Below are positions 1 to 9,985 of a stretch of DNA of 64,000 bases, one piece after another. This DNA comes from Datura wrightii. Taxonomy: Eukaryota > Streptophyta > Magnoliopsida > Solanales > Solanaceae. The notes below the pieces were generated by a model. That model did no database searches, was not told the origin of the DNA, and was given only the letters and a program-made list of their open reading frames with translations. Location of the stretch: assembly GCA_035772735.1 (NCBI GenBank), contig JASDFA010000007.1, forward strand, positions 71,586,501 through 71,650,500, written 5' to 3'. The translations under genes and the position numbers were made by a program. Every line of letters begins with the position of its first letter. Position 1 is the stretch's first letter.

Positions 1-234
1 CTTAGCCCGAAAGTCTGAGGCGTTCAACATCTCAACTCACGATTGGAACGACAAGTCATACCCTCATATTAAAACTTGTACTGAGTCTTTATAGCTACTG
101 ATCCTTCCCAAAAAATTATTTGAACCTCCTTCCTATGAATGCCAACAACGACTTGTACCACCTTACCACAGACCGTACCATGGATCGTGGTTACTGAAGA
201 TTTCCTGAGCATTTCTCTGATTTTCCTTACTATG
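1..234. other. Unassigned non-coding flank left of A1
   Basis: No coding signal, RNA gene or recognisable LTR terminus is visible. The stretch ends in CTATG directly before the TGTTACACCCC start of the A1 5' LTR. It is presumably the repeat into which A1 inserted, but I could not match it to any other repeat in this window. Confidence 0.4.
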
Positions 235-2315
235 TGTTACACCCCGTATAATGTTATCGGTTAGTAGGCGTAAGCATGGATTTTTGATGAGTAATGAGAG
301 CTTGACGCATGTAAGAAGAGCCTCAGAGCACGTTCGAGCGAGGCCAGGCCGCGAGGGGCCATTGTGACACGCTAGCCTACCTACGCGCTGGGCAGCGCGA
401 CATGCCAGGCAGAACAACACACTGAGGCGCGTGGTGCGGTAGGAAGGCAGGAGCAATGGGCAGTGCGGGGCACCACCCCGTGCCACTGCCCATGTATATA
501 TATAAGTCCCTTGTTTGTTTCCTTCATTCTTCAAATAAATTCCTAGACCAAAATTAAAGAGAGCACGCAAATTTCAATAGGATTTCATTAAATTACGCTA
601 TCAAACACCGTCCAAATGCAAATTAAATTCGGATAACGAGTTCTAGCCCTACGGGAAGCATTTCTACAGATTTATTTCTCGAAAATTTGCTCGACATACT
701 AGAATTCCGCCAAGTAAAAGTTGTCAGAATTACTCCAAATTAAATCCTAAATGGCCACAGGCATTAGGTAAGTGTTTCTCCCTTCTGAACTCTCGAGAAA
801 TTATAGGTTTTCAGCCGAGTTATTCGGAGTTGAATTATAGTTGCTATTATTATCAAAAGTTATTGTTATTTACCGAATTTAGTATTGAAATTAGCCCTAT
901 TCTCTCAGCGTAGGGGTTGCAGTTGGGTGGAACCACCGTTTACAAGTTGAAACTCGCCAGTGAAACGAAAGTTGGCATTCGAGGTATGTTAAGGTGAATT
1001 CCTTCAACAAGTTATTCTTGTTGTATTGTAATATGACCTAAATCCTTGTAAGAAAGACAGAAGCATGATATTGTAGTTAGCTGCTACTATTAGTTTGAGA
1101 TTAGTGTTTTCTATTTAGATTGGGATTAACCATGCCCTATATATCCTTCCGTTGTCCAACCTCAGGGTTACTAGCTGTGTCGTTGCCTACGGGGCGATAT
1201 GGATCACTCCAAAGAGCTATATGTTGTCCCAAGGGGCTATGCTGATTCCCAAGGGCCATATTACATTCTATTCCATGGCTGGACTTTTATATTTATGTCG
1301 TATCGGCATCACTGACCCTCGTCGAGCCTGGTACCCAGGGTGTAGTTACAGGAGTCCGTCGGACTCAAACACAGCTACAGGAGCCGAGCGGAATCAGTTG
1401 CGGACCTAGGGGATATGAAGGTTGGCTGTAGTTACCTGTTGGCTTATTTTGACCTTGTTAGGGGTATATAGATTGAAGTGTGCTTGTCAGGGCTTATGGA
1501 AGGGCGTGGGGGGTTATTTTGTGCTGGTTGTACCTTCCGGGCTTATTGGGGCCAGGTAAGGTTCTTTTTTGTGTTATTTATTGTTAGTTATACAACAGGT
1601 TGTGGCGCGTGAAGGTGGTATATTTTATCCTTCCTATTGAATCATTTTCAGTTTGATTATCAATATTATTTAGTCATTTTCATTACTACCTTACATATTC
1701 GGTACATATTGTACTGACACCCATCTCTGGGGCGCTGTAGTACTTACCTGCAGGTATGGTTAGATGCAATTCAGGACCTCCCTAGTCATCAGCCGAGTCA
1801 GTAGTCTGATCAGCTCCTTTACTCCGGGGTTGTTAGTTAGAAGATTTGTTCTTTTACTGTATAGTTCATGGGTAGGTCGGAGCCCTGTCCCGACCATTAT
1901 TCCACTCTTAGAGGCTTGCAGGCTACAGATCCCCAGTTGTTGGTTATGTGGGGCCTATGTATGTTTATTTTGCGCAATGGCCATATGGGGCCCAGTTTAG
2001 CTTTTAGTTAGCAGCCTTATCGGCTATAGTATAGTTATGACTACCTGTTTTCATTATGCTATAACTAGACAGCATGGTGGTATCGTTGGCCTGCATAGGA
2101 TCTCTTTGCTGCGTGTTGTTGGTTAGCTGTTTTCTTTTTACAGGTGGCTATGTGGCCTTGTTGGCCGGAGATTGTGTTTACAGCCAAGATATAGCCTATT
2201 GTTTTCTTGATTTGAAGAGCAGGTATGCACCAGAAGTGCATAAGCCCAGTCAGGTCAGTTCGGATCCCATTATGGCACCTGGTGCCAGTCATGCATCCCA
2301 AGGTGGGGCATGACA
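235..2315 (+). repeat. A1 5' LTR
   Basis: It begins TGTTACACCCC and ends GGCATGACA, next to a primer-binding site. Sections are recognisable in the split 3' LTR: around 580-700 matches 13320-13405, 688-800 matches 21210-21310, and 2041-2315 matches 22740-22809 plus 32565-32777. A few decayed units of the 29-bp repeat seen at 21839-22099 occur near 1330-1400. Open frames here (for example 1764-2000 and 2074-2313) are chance ORFs inside the LTR. Confidence 0.8.
457..505 (+). promoter_or_regulatory. LTR promoter: hairpin followed by TATA box
   Basis: TGGGCAGTG at 457-465 is perfectly complementary to CACTGCCCA at 484-492, and an inner CGGGG/CCCCG pair extends the stem. The TATA-like run TATATATATAAG begins at 495. 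A GC-rich block followed by a TATA-like run (about 13140-13235) also occurs in the A1 3' LTR. Promoter use is inferred from position and composition. Confidence 0.5.
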
Positions 2316-2319
2316 AACT

Positions 2320-2331
2320 TAGTATCAAAGC
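2320..2331 (+). other. A1 primer-binding site (initiator Met tRNA type)
   Basis: TAGTATCAAAGC lies four bases after the LTR end and differs at two positions from TGGTATCAGAGC, the usual plant Met-tRNA PBS. The leader that follows (2332-2450) aligns with the leader of A2 (30150-30308, opposite strand), supporting a shared family. Confidence 0.75.
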
Positions 2332-2455
2332 AAGCCGTATCCTAGGGAGTCTACAAGCCGTGTCTAGTAGAGTCTTGTCTATGGGTGTGTTTTGCACCAC
2401 ATTCCATAGGCAGGAGGCTATGGGGCATAATAGCGTGGTTACCCTTCCTTCTTCT

Positions 2456-4785
2456 TGTTATACCCCGGAAGCCCAAAGATCAGACCCGGGAGTTGAAATG
2501 GAGAAAAAGTTGAAATTTTGCAACAGACTCAGAATGAGTCATGAGGAGACTCGTGAGGACTACCCATGAGTCATGATGTGACTCGTGGGGAAGGCCCAGA
2601 TATTTAATGAGAAGGCTAGAAGAAATGAGACCCCACGAGCAAGACCACGACTCGTGGTTAGGCCCCACGAGTCGTTGGGTCAGCCGTGGGGGTAGGGAAT
2701 TAGGAAAAGGAAAGAATAAGGGCAGTAGACTTGATGGTAGGTCCCCACGAGTCGTGGTCAATCCCCATGATTCGTGGTGTGAGTCATTAGCAAGCCTAGA
2801 GTAAAATTTGATGAGGCAAGGCAATGTACCTCATGACTGGCTCCACGAGTCATGCCCCGAGCGATGAGTCGTCAGGTCACTCGTTAGGGCCACCTGGCAA
2901 TTATTTTCTGCGAATTTAGTAAGGGATTTTATATAGTTCCTAAGTTTCTAGGGCCTAAACTACAACGTTTTGGGTTATGAATAGTGACTTTAAAGGGGTT
3001 AAGTTCATTTTAGGCCTCATTCATTCATGCATGCAAGGTAGACAAGTTTGAGAGGGTGATTAAGCTATTGTCCCTCCATTTCCTTCAATTTTCTGTTGGG
3101 CATTCAAAGAAGTGTCAGAATCATCTACCAACAGGTATGTAAGATTATGAATGGGTGATTTATTTCACACCCATGCCCAATCCCTCTCTAAAGTATGAAA
3201 TTCTATGTCTAATCTATGGGGTTTTAACCCAAATGCATGAATCTTTTATTTCTATACATGGTTATGATTTGATTATGATTCTACTATTGGATTATGAAGC
3301 ATGGGAAAATTTTTATAATATTTTCAATTTAAAATCATGATTGTAGCTTTTTGAATTAAAAGCCCATGGGTGAGATGTTCATGAAAGATGAGATTTGTGA
3401 TGATGATGAGATATTATGATGAAAAGCATGATTTGAAGCTACCCATGTTTACAATTATGATTTCGATGAGAATTGAGTATTTCTATGTATAAGAAATCTT
3501 TGGGCTATGCCCAATATGAATGACGATTTTCCCGAATTAAGCTTACCACATTGTTTTGGAGCGAAGACTCCCAATTATATTTTCAGCTTGGGGTATGTTT
3601 GAGTTAAAGTTTTCTATGTATAGCTTACCACATGGTTTGGAGAGAAGGCTCCCAATTATGTTTTCATATTGTGGTATGTCTTGAGTTAAAGCTTCTCATA
3701 TGCATGATTTCATATTTGAGATGTATTTGATCATTGAGCTTCGTCAATAGATAATGTTGAAATTTGTTATAAAATGTAGAGCATATGCATGTTTTGAGAG
3801 TAATGTCTAGCACCGAGTAGGCTAAGGTTCGATCACCCTATGCCTCAAAACTACGCGCCAATGTAGGTTGATACATATTGACTTTGTGACCTCCCTCGTG
3901 AGCTTCCTCTACCCAAGTAGGCCTTCATCTTGATATTGATATCATGGTATCAACCCTAGCCCTGGAAAGGATTTGGATGACTCTACCCACTTGAGTGTGA
4001 TAGTTGGGACCCACGTAAGCTATCGTGGTATGTCGGTTAAAAGACAAGTCTCCCATTGTTCCTCATGATTTCAGATATGCATGTTTCATTATTCATGAGA
4101 TTTATGTAAATGCATGTTCTAAAGAATGTTTGACTCAATGTTCAGCTTTACTTGTAAATGTCAGAATTCAGCTTCGAGACAATTGATTTAGTTACGATGT
4201 CATGAAGTTATGTTATGTTATCTTATGAAGAGATCATGATTTTAGAAAGAATGCATGCAAGCCCTACTCTCAGATTTTTATGTTTACGTTTAGATTATGC
4301 TTTGTCTTTAAATGATTTTCTTTACTTTAGCAGTTTTTCTTACCCTGCATACTCGGTACATTCCACGTACTGACCGCATACTCTATGCTGTATCATTTCA
4401 TGATACAGGACCCAACGCTCAGATTCAGCACCGCTCGTAGTTAGCTTATTAGAGTTACCACTCTTATTGTGGGTGAGTCCTCATTTCCCGAGGACTAGAC
4501 TATTCAGCTTTTCTTTATGTATTTCAGTTTTAGTTTTGTTGAGTTAGTTGGGGTCTTGTCCCATCAACTCATCATGTTTAGAGGCTTTTTAGACATATGT
4601 ATGTATTCAACTTCGAATTTCATATTCTGATGTTATGTTCAAGTTAGACTTCCACTATGAGTATTTTATCGATTATTCAGTTTCTTGATTGAGATTAGAT
4701 GTATGCTTATGCCATGGGTCGACTTGGGGTCTCTCGGGGCTCCTTGTCCCATGTTATGATCCGGGCCCCTGTTCGAGTCGTGACA
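2456..4785 (+). mobile_element. Solo LTR, family B, with 5-bp TSD
   Basis: The 2,330-bp unit starts TGTTATACCCC, ends GTCGTGACA, and is flanked on both sides by CTTCT (2451-2455 and 4786-4790). It contains no coding domain, PBS or polypurine tract, so it is best read as a solo LTR left by LTR-LTR recombination of a Ty3/gypsy element. It interrupts the A1 leader between PBS and gag. Homologous pieces are the 3' fragment at 32778-33700 and the minus-strand LTR at 45295-46411. A near-duplicated segment (around 3540-3590 and 3620-3680, 'GCTTACCACA ... GGAG.GAAG.CTCCCAATTAT') lies inside it. Confidence 0.9.
2525..2880. repeat. Cluster of CACGAGTCGTG near-palindromes in LTR B
   Basis: Around ten variants of the 11-bp near-palindrome CACGA(G/C)TCGTG or CATGAGTCATG occur within about 350 bp in the first fifth of the solo LTR, where U3 control sequences would be expected. 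Several have the form CCCCACGAGTCGTGG. Role unknown; candidate enhancer-like or structured-RNA repeats. Confidence 0.6.
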
Positions 4786-4864
4786 CTTCTTTAGTTGTGC
4801 TGTAGAGATATGTCTTATAGGGTTGAGTCCTTAAGCTTACCTTATTCTGCTTATCTATAGAGAA

Positions 4865-5551
4865 ATGCCAGACACACGACAGACTACGACCGATCGGAAG
4901 TTAGATGCTGTGATAGGAGAGGGCACTAGCAGGGTGCCCCAGTTAGAGCCAGCCCGATCTGAGGGCAATAGAGAGACTTCATCTCGGTCTCCATAGTAGT
5001 CTCTGCCACGCCAGGAATCCTCTAGTGCAGAAGACGTATTGGCACCACCTCCAGCAGTTCCTATACCTATGCTATCAGATTAGGAGATTAGGAGCTCTGT
5101 CTATTTGTTAGCTCAGATGATGGCTGCTCAGCGCCAGCCCGTGGTACCAGTGGTTGCTGAATCTTCGAGAGGACCCAAAAGTTTGAGGGTCTGAGAGTTC
5201 CTTTCCCTGAGTCCCTCGCAGTTAACAAGGGAGGATTGGGAAATGGACCCTCACGACTTCCTGGACTAGTTATAGTGGATTTTCAGGGTGATGCATGCTA
5301 CTCCTGTGGAGTCAGTTGAGTTAACGGTGTTTCGATTACGGGATATAGTAGTGTTTTGGTACAAGAGTTGGGAGAGGTCCCGAGGTAGGGACGCTCCCCC
5401 TCCGACTTGGTCCAGTTTCTCAGAGGCCTTTCTGGATCACTACTTACCACGATAAATTCGACAGGCCTGGGTAGATCTTTTTGCACCTGGAGCAGGGCTC
5501 GATGAGTGTCCGAGAATATGCTATGAAATTTGATTCCTTGGATAGATATGC
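4865..5551 (+). pseudogene. A1 gag, N-terminal half (broken)
   Basis: The first ATG (4865-4867) opens a frame whose start resembles the A2 gag, including the shared 'GEGTSR(V/M)P' stretch, then meets a TAG near 4993. Further downstream, frames switch repeatedly but keep gag features: a 'SW.RSRGRDAPP.TW..F' stretch near 5365-5420 and 'SVREYA..FDSL.RYA' near 5505-5551. Gag would form the capsid of the retrotransposon particle. The gene is cut at 5551 by C1; the next recognisable A1 gag (8881) is the zinc-knuckle region, so roughly 100 or more codons are lost. Confidence 0.7.
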
Positions 5552-6969
5552 TGATCTTGGGCAAATTTATATGCCCAAGTGATACTCAAATGTGTCATTT
5601 TAGCCTTGTTTATCTATCAATGTTTATACATTCTCATGTGATTGGTAATAAAATGTGAATTTATACTAACCAACATGATTAGCGTTGTTTTGCAGGTGAA
5701 ATATAATTTTGGGAAGCTAAAATGCGTGTTGGGAGAGATCGGGGTTGGACTCGGAGGTTAGCAAAGGACAAAACATTGGAAGACACAAATTATAGGGGCT
5801 CCGCGATGGAGCCGTGTCACGCTGCCATCGCGGAGGCCTTCTACCTGGATAGGGAATTTTTGGCCAAATTCCAGTGAAGGTGCGCGTTGGGCCGTGGCAC
5901 GTTGGCCTAGCCCCGCGTTGCACGCCATGCCACGTTGGGCCTTATTACCTGGACACTCAATTTCCAGTAAGGGTCCGCGTCAGTGGCGTGTCACGGAGGC
6001 AGTGCTCCGCGATGCACTCCGTGACACGTTGCTTGTTATTCCGGGAAAAATTCCCACTAGTATAAATAGAACACTTAGGTTCATTTTTAATTATTCTGAC
6101 TTGGTGGAGCAAGAACGTGGGTTACAGGCAGTTGAGGGGACGAAAATTTCAGGGTTTTTATCTATCTCCTTCTTCTTGAATTCAATTGCTCGTATGTTTA
6201 ATACTTATTTAACGATGTTTAATCCACGAATGAGTGGCTAATTCCTCTTCTTGATGAGGTTATGAACAATTGTATTGAAATGTGATTGTTGATTAAGTTG
6301 GTTTTTCATCTTTTCTTCCATGGTTGTTCTATTGATTCTTGTTCTTACTGCATTAATGTGTGACCAATGTTAATGTATATCTAAAAAGTCCGGTTTCACT
6401 CGAGAGAGCAAGAAATTGGAAAGTTGTGAATCAATAGGATATGATCTTTTCTTAGTTTGGGAAAATTGAGAATTGATTTACCTTGATAGAAATATACCTG
6501 AAGGTCATATTAGTCAATTAAGGAATCGGTTTTGTATGGCTAGAACATGAATTTCGTTTAATCACAGAAATGTAGGTGGACAGTTCATGATTCTTAAGTT
6601 GGGTTAAATACGAGAGTTTTAATCCATTGGCAATAATTCTTGACTAGCAACCAGAGGAAAGATTAACCAAATTATATCGATAATTTATTTCTTTACATGT
6701 TCATTTAACCTCAGTATGCTCACATTCATAGTTCAGACTCACATTAGATATTCGTTTTAGACTTAGCATAAAAATTAGACATCAAAATATCAAACTCTTC
6801 TTTGCACTGTTGTCTTCATTGTTAGAGTTAAAATATAGTACACTTGAGTAGATTGTTACCTTATCCCAGTCCCTGTGGGATCGATACTTGGCTTACTTAA
6901 GCCACTTTACTACTTGTTCGACCACGTGCACTTGCGTGTAACTTTATACCCAAAGCAGACCAGTGAACA
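5552..6969 (+). repeat. C1 5' LTR
   Basis: It begins TGATCTTGGGC and ends GTGAACA, seven bases before the PBS. It shares blocks with the LTRs of C2, C3 and C4: the TGATCTTGGGC start, GC-rich inverted repeats, TATA box, 'ACTGCATTA.TG' block, 'AATACGAGAGTTTTAAT' block, and the terminal 'CTTACTTA.GCCA.TTTACTACTTG' segment. Length is 1,418 bp. Confidence 0.85.
5799..6068 (+). promoter_or_regulatory. C1 LTR promoter region with two inverted repeats and TATA box
   Basis: Inverted repeat 1: CTCCGCGATGG (5799-5809) and CCATCGCGGAG (5825-5835). Inverted repeat 2: CGTGTCACGGAG (5987-5998) and CTCCGTGACACG (6017-6028). The TATA box TATAAATA is at 6061-6068, 33 bp after repeat 2. The same order is found in C2, and repeat 2 plus TATA in both C3 LTRs. 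Transcription start is inferred to lie shortly downstream. Confidence 0.6.
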
Positions 6970-6975
6970 AGTTTT

Positions 6976-6994
6976 TGGCCGCCGTTGCCGGGGA
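6976..6994 (+). other. C1 primer-binding site (Asp-tRNA type)
   Basis: The site matches TGGCGCCGTTGCCGGGGA, the PBS typical of Athila/Tat elements, except for one extra C after TGGC. Confidence 0.85.
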
Positions 6995-7100
6995 CTGGCA
7001 ATTGGTGAATTTTTCTTAAGTGTTACTTTACTATATTTTTATTTTCTTAGTGTTGACAACTTGGTCTTAGCCTGTATTTTGCAGATATAATCTCTATTGA

Positions 7101-8878
7101 ACACTGGCAAGAGACAAGGAGCTGGTGGACTCATACTTAGAGCCTGAAAGATTATTTCATCGTCAGCGGAGAGAAGCTCTAGGGAGAAAGCTGCAGTTGC
7201 TCAGACAAACAATCATGGAGCAACAACAGAATCCACCAGTAGTACGGACAATGTTAGTGCCCGAGGAAGTAGCAGCTCGGCCGATTCGCGAGGTGGCAAT
7301 CCCACATGCTAACAATGTCACATCTAGCATCCGCAAACCTGAGCCAGGAGGGAGGTTCGAGCTCAAACAAAACATGGTGCAATTGCTGCACACCAGCGGG
7401 CAGTTCACAGGTCTCCCTTATGACGATCCACAACAGCATCTCCAAAATTTTTTGGAGATAAGTGACACTTACATCCCCGCTGGAGTGTCATCAGATTATG
7501 TCAAGCTTACATTGTTCCCATTCTCACTATTGGGAGAAGCCAAGAGGTGGTTGAAAGCTGAGCCACCTAATTCTATTACTACGTGGGATGATCTTGCAAG
7601 GAAATTCTTGATACGATTTTTTCCATCCGGTAAAACAACAAGACTTAGAAGTCAAATTCTAAGTTTCAAACAGAGAGAGGGGGAGAATCTATATCAGGCT
7701 TGGGAGAGATTCAAGTCCATGTTGCGGGATTGTCCACATCATCATCAATCCAATGATGTGCTGGTGCACACTTTTATAGAGGGTTTGGAACCCCACACAA
7801 ATATCTTGCTAGACTCAGCAGTGGGGGACAAGCACTGGAGAAAACTTATGAGGAGCTGTATACCTTGTTAAATCATATTTCGCAGGGAAATCCGGAGTGG
7901 AATGCTGATTCATCCAGAGAGAAATCAAGGAGGGCAGCAGAACTATCAGACACAATATAGAAACAACAATGCACCTCCTCCACCACCATCACCCAGCATT
8001 GAGGAGATGTTCAAGACGATGATAGCTAACCAAGCTCAATTGCAGGCTGACTATGTGAAATTGGCAGCCGAGGTGAAGAACAACCACTTAGCTACTAAGG
8101 CACTTGAATATCAATTTGGGCAATTTACTGGAGCCCAAAACACCAGGCCTAGAGGAGGACTTCCGAGCGACACAGATCCCAACCCCAAGCAGGTGAATGC
8201 GGTGACCACAAGGAGTGGTTTGCAGCTTACAGAGGTGGAACCAGAAAGACCACCTCGACAATCGGGAGCAGCAGAAGTTGAGAGGGAGCAAAGTGATGAG
8301 AGGGGGAAGAAAAAGGAAGCTGAATCAGAAAGACCACCACCCCCGTTCCCTCAAAGATTAAACAAACACAAGGAGGAGGTGTGTTTCAAGAAATTCATGG
8401 AGGTGCTGAAACAGGTACATATTAACTTACCTCTTGTTGATGTTTTGTAGGGAGTGCCGAAGTATGCAAAGTACATAACGGACATCGTGGCAAACAAAAG
8501 TCGGTTGACTGAGTATGCTACGGTGGCTCTCATGGAGGAGTGCACTTCCCGGATACAAAACCGGTTGCCCACAAAGCTCAAAGATCCTGGGAGCTTTACT
8601 ATACAAATTACTATTGGGCAGAGTATCCGAGCTCGCGGATTATGTGATTTGGGAGTGAGCATTAATTTGATGTCGTCATCGGTATTCAAGAAGCTGGGTC
8701 TAGGGAGTCCTAGACCAACAACAGTGATCTTGCAACTAGTGGATCGACCCTTAGTCAGACCTTGATGGCATTGTGGAGGATGTGCTGGTGCAAGTGGGCT
8801 CCCTTATCTTCCCGGTAGATTTCGTCGTGCTGGATTTTGAGCCAGACGCGAAAGTCCCATTTATTTTGGGACGTCCCA
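7101..8878 (+). pseudogene. C1 gag-protease (Athila-like), broken
   Basis: The frame opens after a TGA (7098-7100) without an in-frame ATG before codon 40 or so, as in C2. The retrotransposon-gag domain is intact near 7440-7800 ('FLEISDTYIPAG', 'LLGEAKRWL', 'WERFKSMLRDCPHHH'). A frameshift near 7830 ends the frame at 7871. The C2 segment between its 'STDSSR' and 'RNQGGQQN' stretches, including the zinc knuckle, is absent: the junction lies near 7918. The last part runs to a TAG at 8448-8450 where C2 has CAG. The protease region (8454-8765) keeps 'LCDLG' but reads V-S where C2 has A-S, and shifts frame near 8762. Product would be capsid plus aspartic protease; it is not functional. Confidence 0.85.
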
Positions 8879-8880
8879 GA

Positions 8881-9520
8881 CCCTTACCTCCACAGCAGCA
8901 GCAGGGTGGTAGATCAGACCGCCGGGGGCAATGAGGACCCGGTGAGAGCTCATGGGCATTAGGCTCTCAGCAGAAGAGGGGGTCAGATCAGAGCAGGTTC
9001 ATGGTGCCATGTTGTGTTATTTGCAGTCGGCATAATTTTGGGGCATGCAGATACGGTTCTACCGCTTGTTACACCTATGGACAAGAGGGTCACATAATGA
9101 GGGATTGTCCAGCTAGAGGTCAGGGTGATCGGGACCGACAGGATAGATCTTCAACAGGGTCACATGCCCCAACACCTTTAGCAGGGCGTAGGCCCTCAGT
9201 TCCAGCTGGTAGAGGCCGAGGCAGGTCAGGGGCATCTAGTTCAAGCAGTGGTTCAGATCGCACTTATGCTTTACCGGGGCGACAAGAGTGAAAGTCCTCG
9301 CCGGATGTTATGAAAAGTATGCTGGACATTTGCTCTCACTCAGTTTATGTTTTGATAGACCCAGGTTACACTTTGTCCTATGTTACTCTATTAGTGTCCG
9401 GAAGTTTGGTATAATGCTAGAATTGCTTCAGCGACCCTTTTCGGTGTCTACGCCCGTCGATGATTCTATTATAGCTAAAAGGATCTACTTGGGTTGTATA
9501 GTAAAGGTCGTCGTTCACTA
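8881..9520 (+). pseudogene. A1 gag zinc-knuckle and protease fragment
   Basis: A basic, Gln/Gly-rich stretch 'PLPPQQQQGG' opens the fragment. The zinc knuckle (9067-9108) reads C-Y-T-Y-G-Q-E-G-H-x4-C, so the second cysteine of the CX2CX4HX4C pattern is a tyrosine. A Ser/Gly/Arg-rich linker follows. The protease then shows 'VLIDPG.TLSYV' near 9343-9380, matching the A2 protease motif 'VLIDPGSTLSY'; two stops follow, and homology to A2 ends near 9520. The next bases belong to reverse-oriented C5. Confidence 0.75.
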
Positions 9521-9521
9521 G

Positions 9522-9895
9522 ACTAGTGCTATTGTGGGTCCTCATGTGTCATTCCAGTGAACTGGCCACTAGAATGTAACAACTGCACCATATTCTTCTT
9601 AAGCTCAAAGTTTCCTCCTGGCTCCAATTTGCGGATATTGGAGGTCACATTTGTCGCTAGTGAGATTGCCTCTTCGTGAATTGGTCAGACTGCCATTGGT
9701 TCAGGCAACAACTCTTCTTGCTCTTCTAGTGGATGTTGTTATAACTGTTCCTCTAACCTTTTTAGCTTCCACTCTGGAGCTTCTCTTCGGAGAAAATGTA
9801 ATCGGCGTTGCGGCTCCAACAAAGGTTCCACCAACTCTCTATTCCTTGCCTGTTCTACAAGGACAACCTGTTACCTACAATAGAAAAGACTAAGA
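9522..9895 (-). pseudogene. C5 gag N-terminal fragment
   Basis: The reverse complement gives 'QARNRELVEPLLEP', comparable to 'LARDKELVESYLEP' of C2, followed by the 'PAP/ANNV..SIRK.EPGG.FELK' region and 'VQLLH.SGQFTG'. Homology stops near 9522. Only about 120 codons of the Athila-like gag remain and several frames are mixed. The plus-strand frame at 9651-9893 is its antisense shadow. Confidence 0.7.
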
Positions 9896-9961
9896 CCAAG
9901 TTTTTTAACACTTAAGAAAATAAAATCACATAAAAACTAAAAAATCACTAAATACTGCCAG

Positions 9962-9979
9962 TCCCCGGCAACGACGTCA
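9962..9979 (-). other. C5 primer-binding site (Asp-tRNA type)
   Basis: The minus strand reads TGACGTCGTTGCCGGGGA, two mismatches from the Athila/Tat consensus, and lies six bases from the LTR end. Confidence 0.75.
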
Positions 9980-9985
9980 AAAACT

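Larger units (their letters stand above)
5552..8880 (+). mobile_element. C1: truncated Athila-like element
   Basis: C1 has a 5' LTR (5552-6969), a tRNA-Asp-type PBS (6976-6994), a leader, and a gag-protease pseudogene ending abruptly at about 8880 in the protease motif 'ILGRP'. The next base belongs to A1 gag. No 3' LTR and no matching TSD exist on the right, so one deletion appears to have removed the rest of C1 and part of A1 gag. Confidence 0.8.

Noticed and set aside
163..570. 135-codon minus-strand frame
   Set aside because: Overlaps the A1 LTR boundary and GC-rich promoter block; no domain and crosses two different repeats.
2320..2331. Possible tRNA-Met gene fragment
   Set aside because: Short PBS complement beside an LTR end, as also at 30308-30319 and 52835-52846.
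5894..6241. Plus-strand frames across the LTR promoter (also 55306-55566, 58106-58324, 62413-62628)
   Set aside because: They span the inverted repeat and TATA box and vary in frame between copies; the conserved peptide follows from conserved LTR DNA.
9651..9893. 80-codon plus-strand frame
   Set aside because: Exact antisense of the C5 gag fragment.
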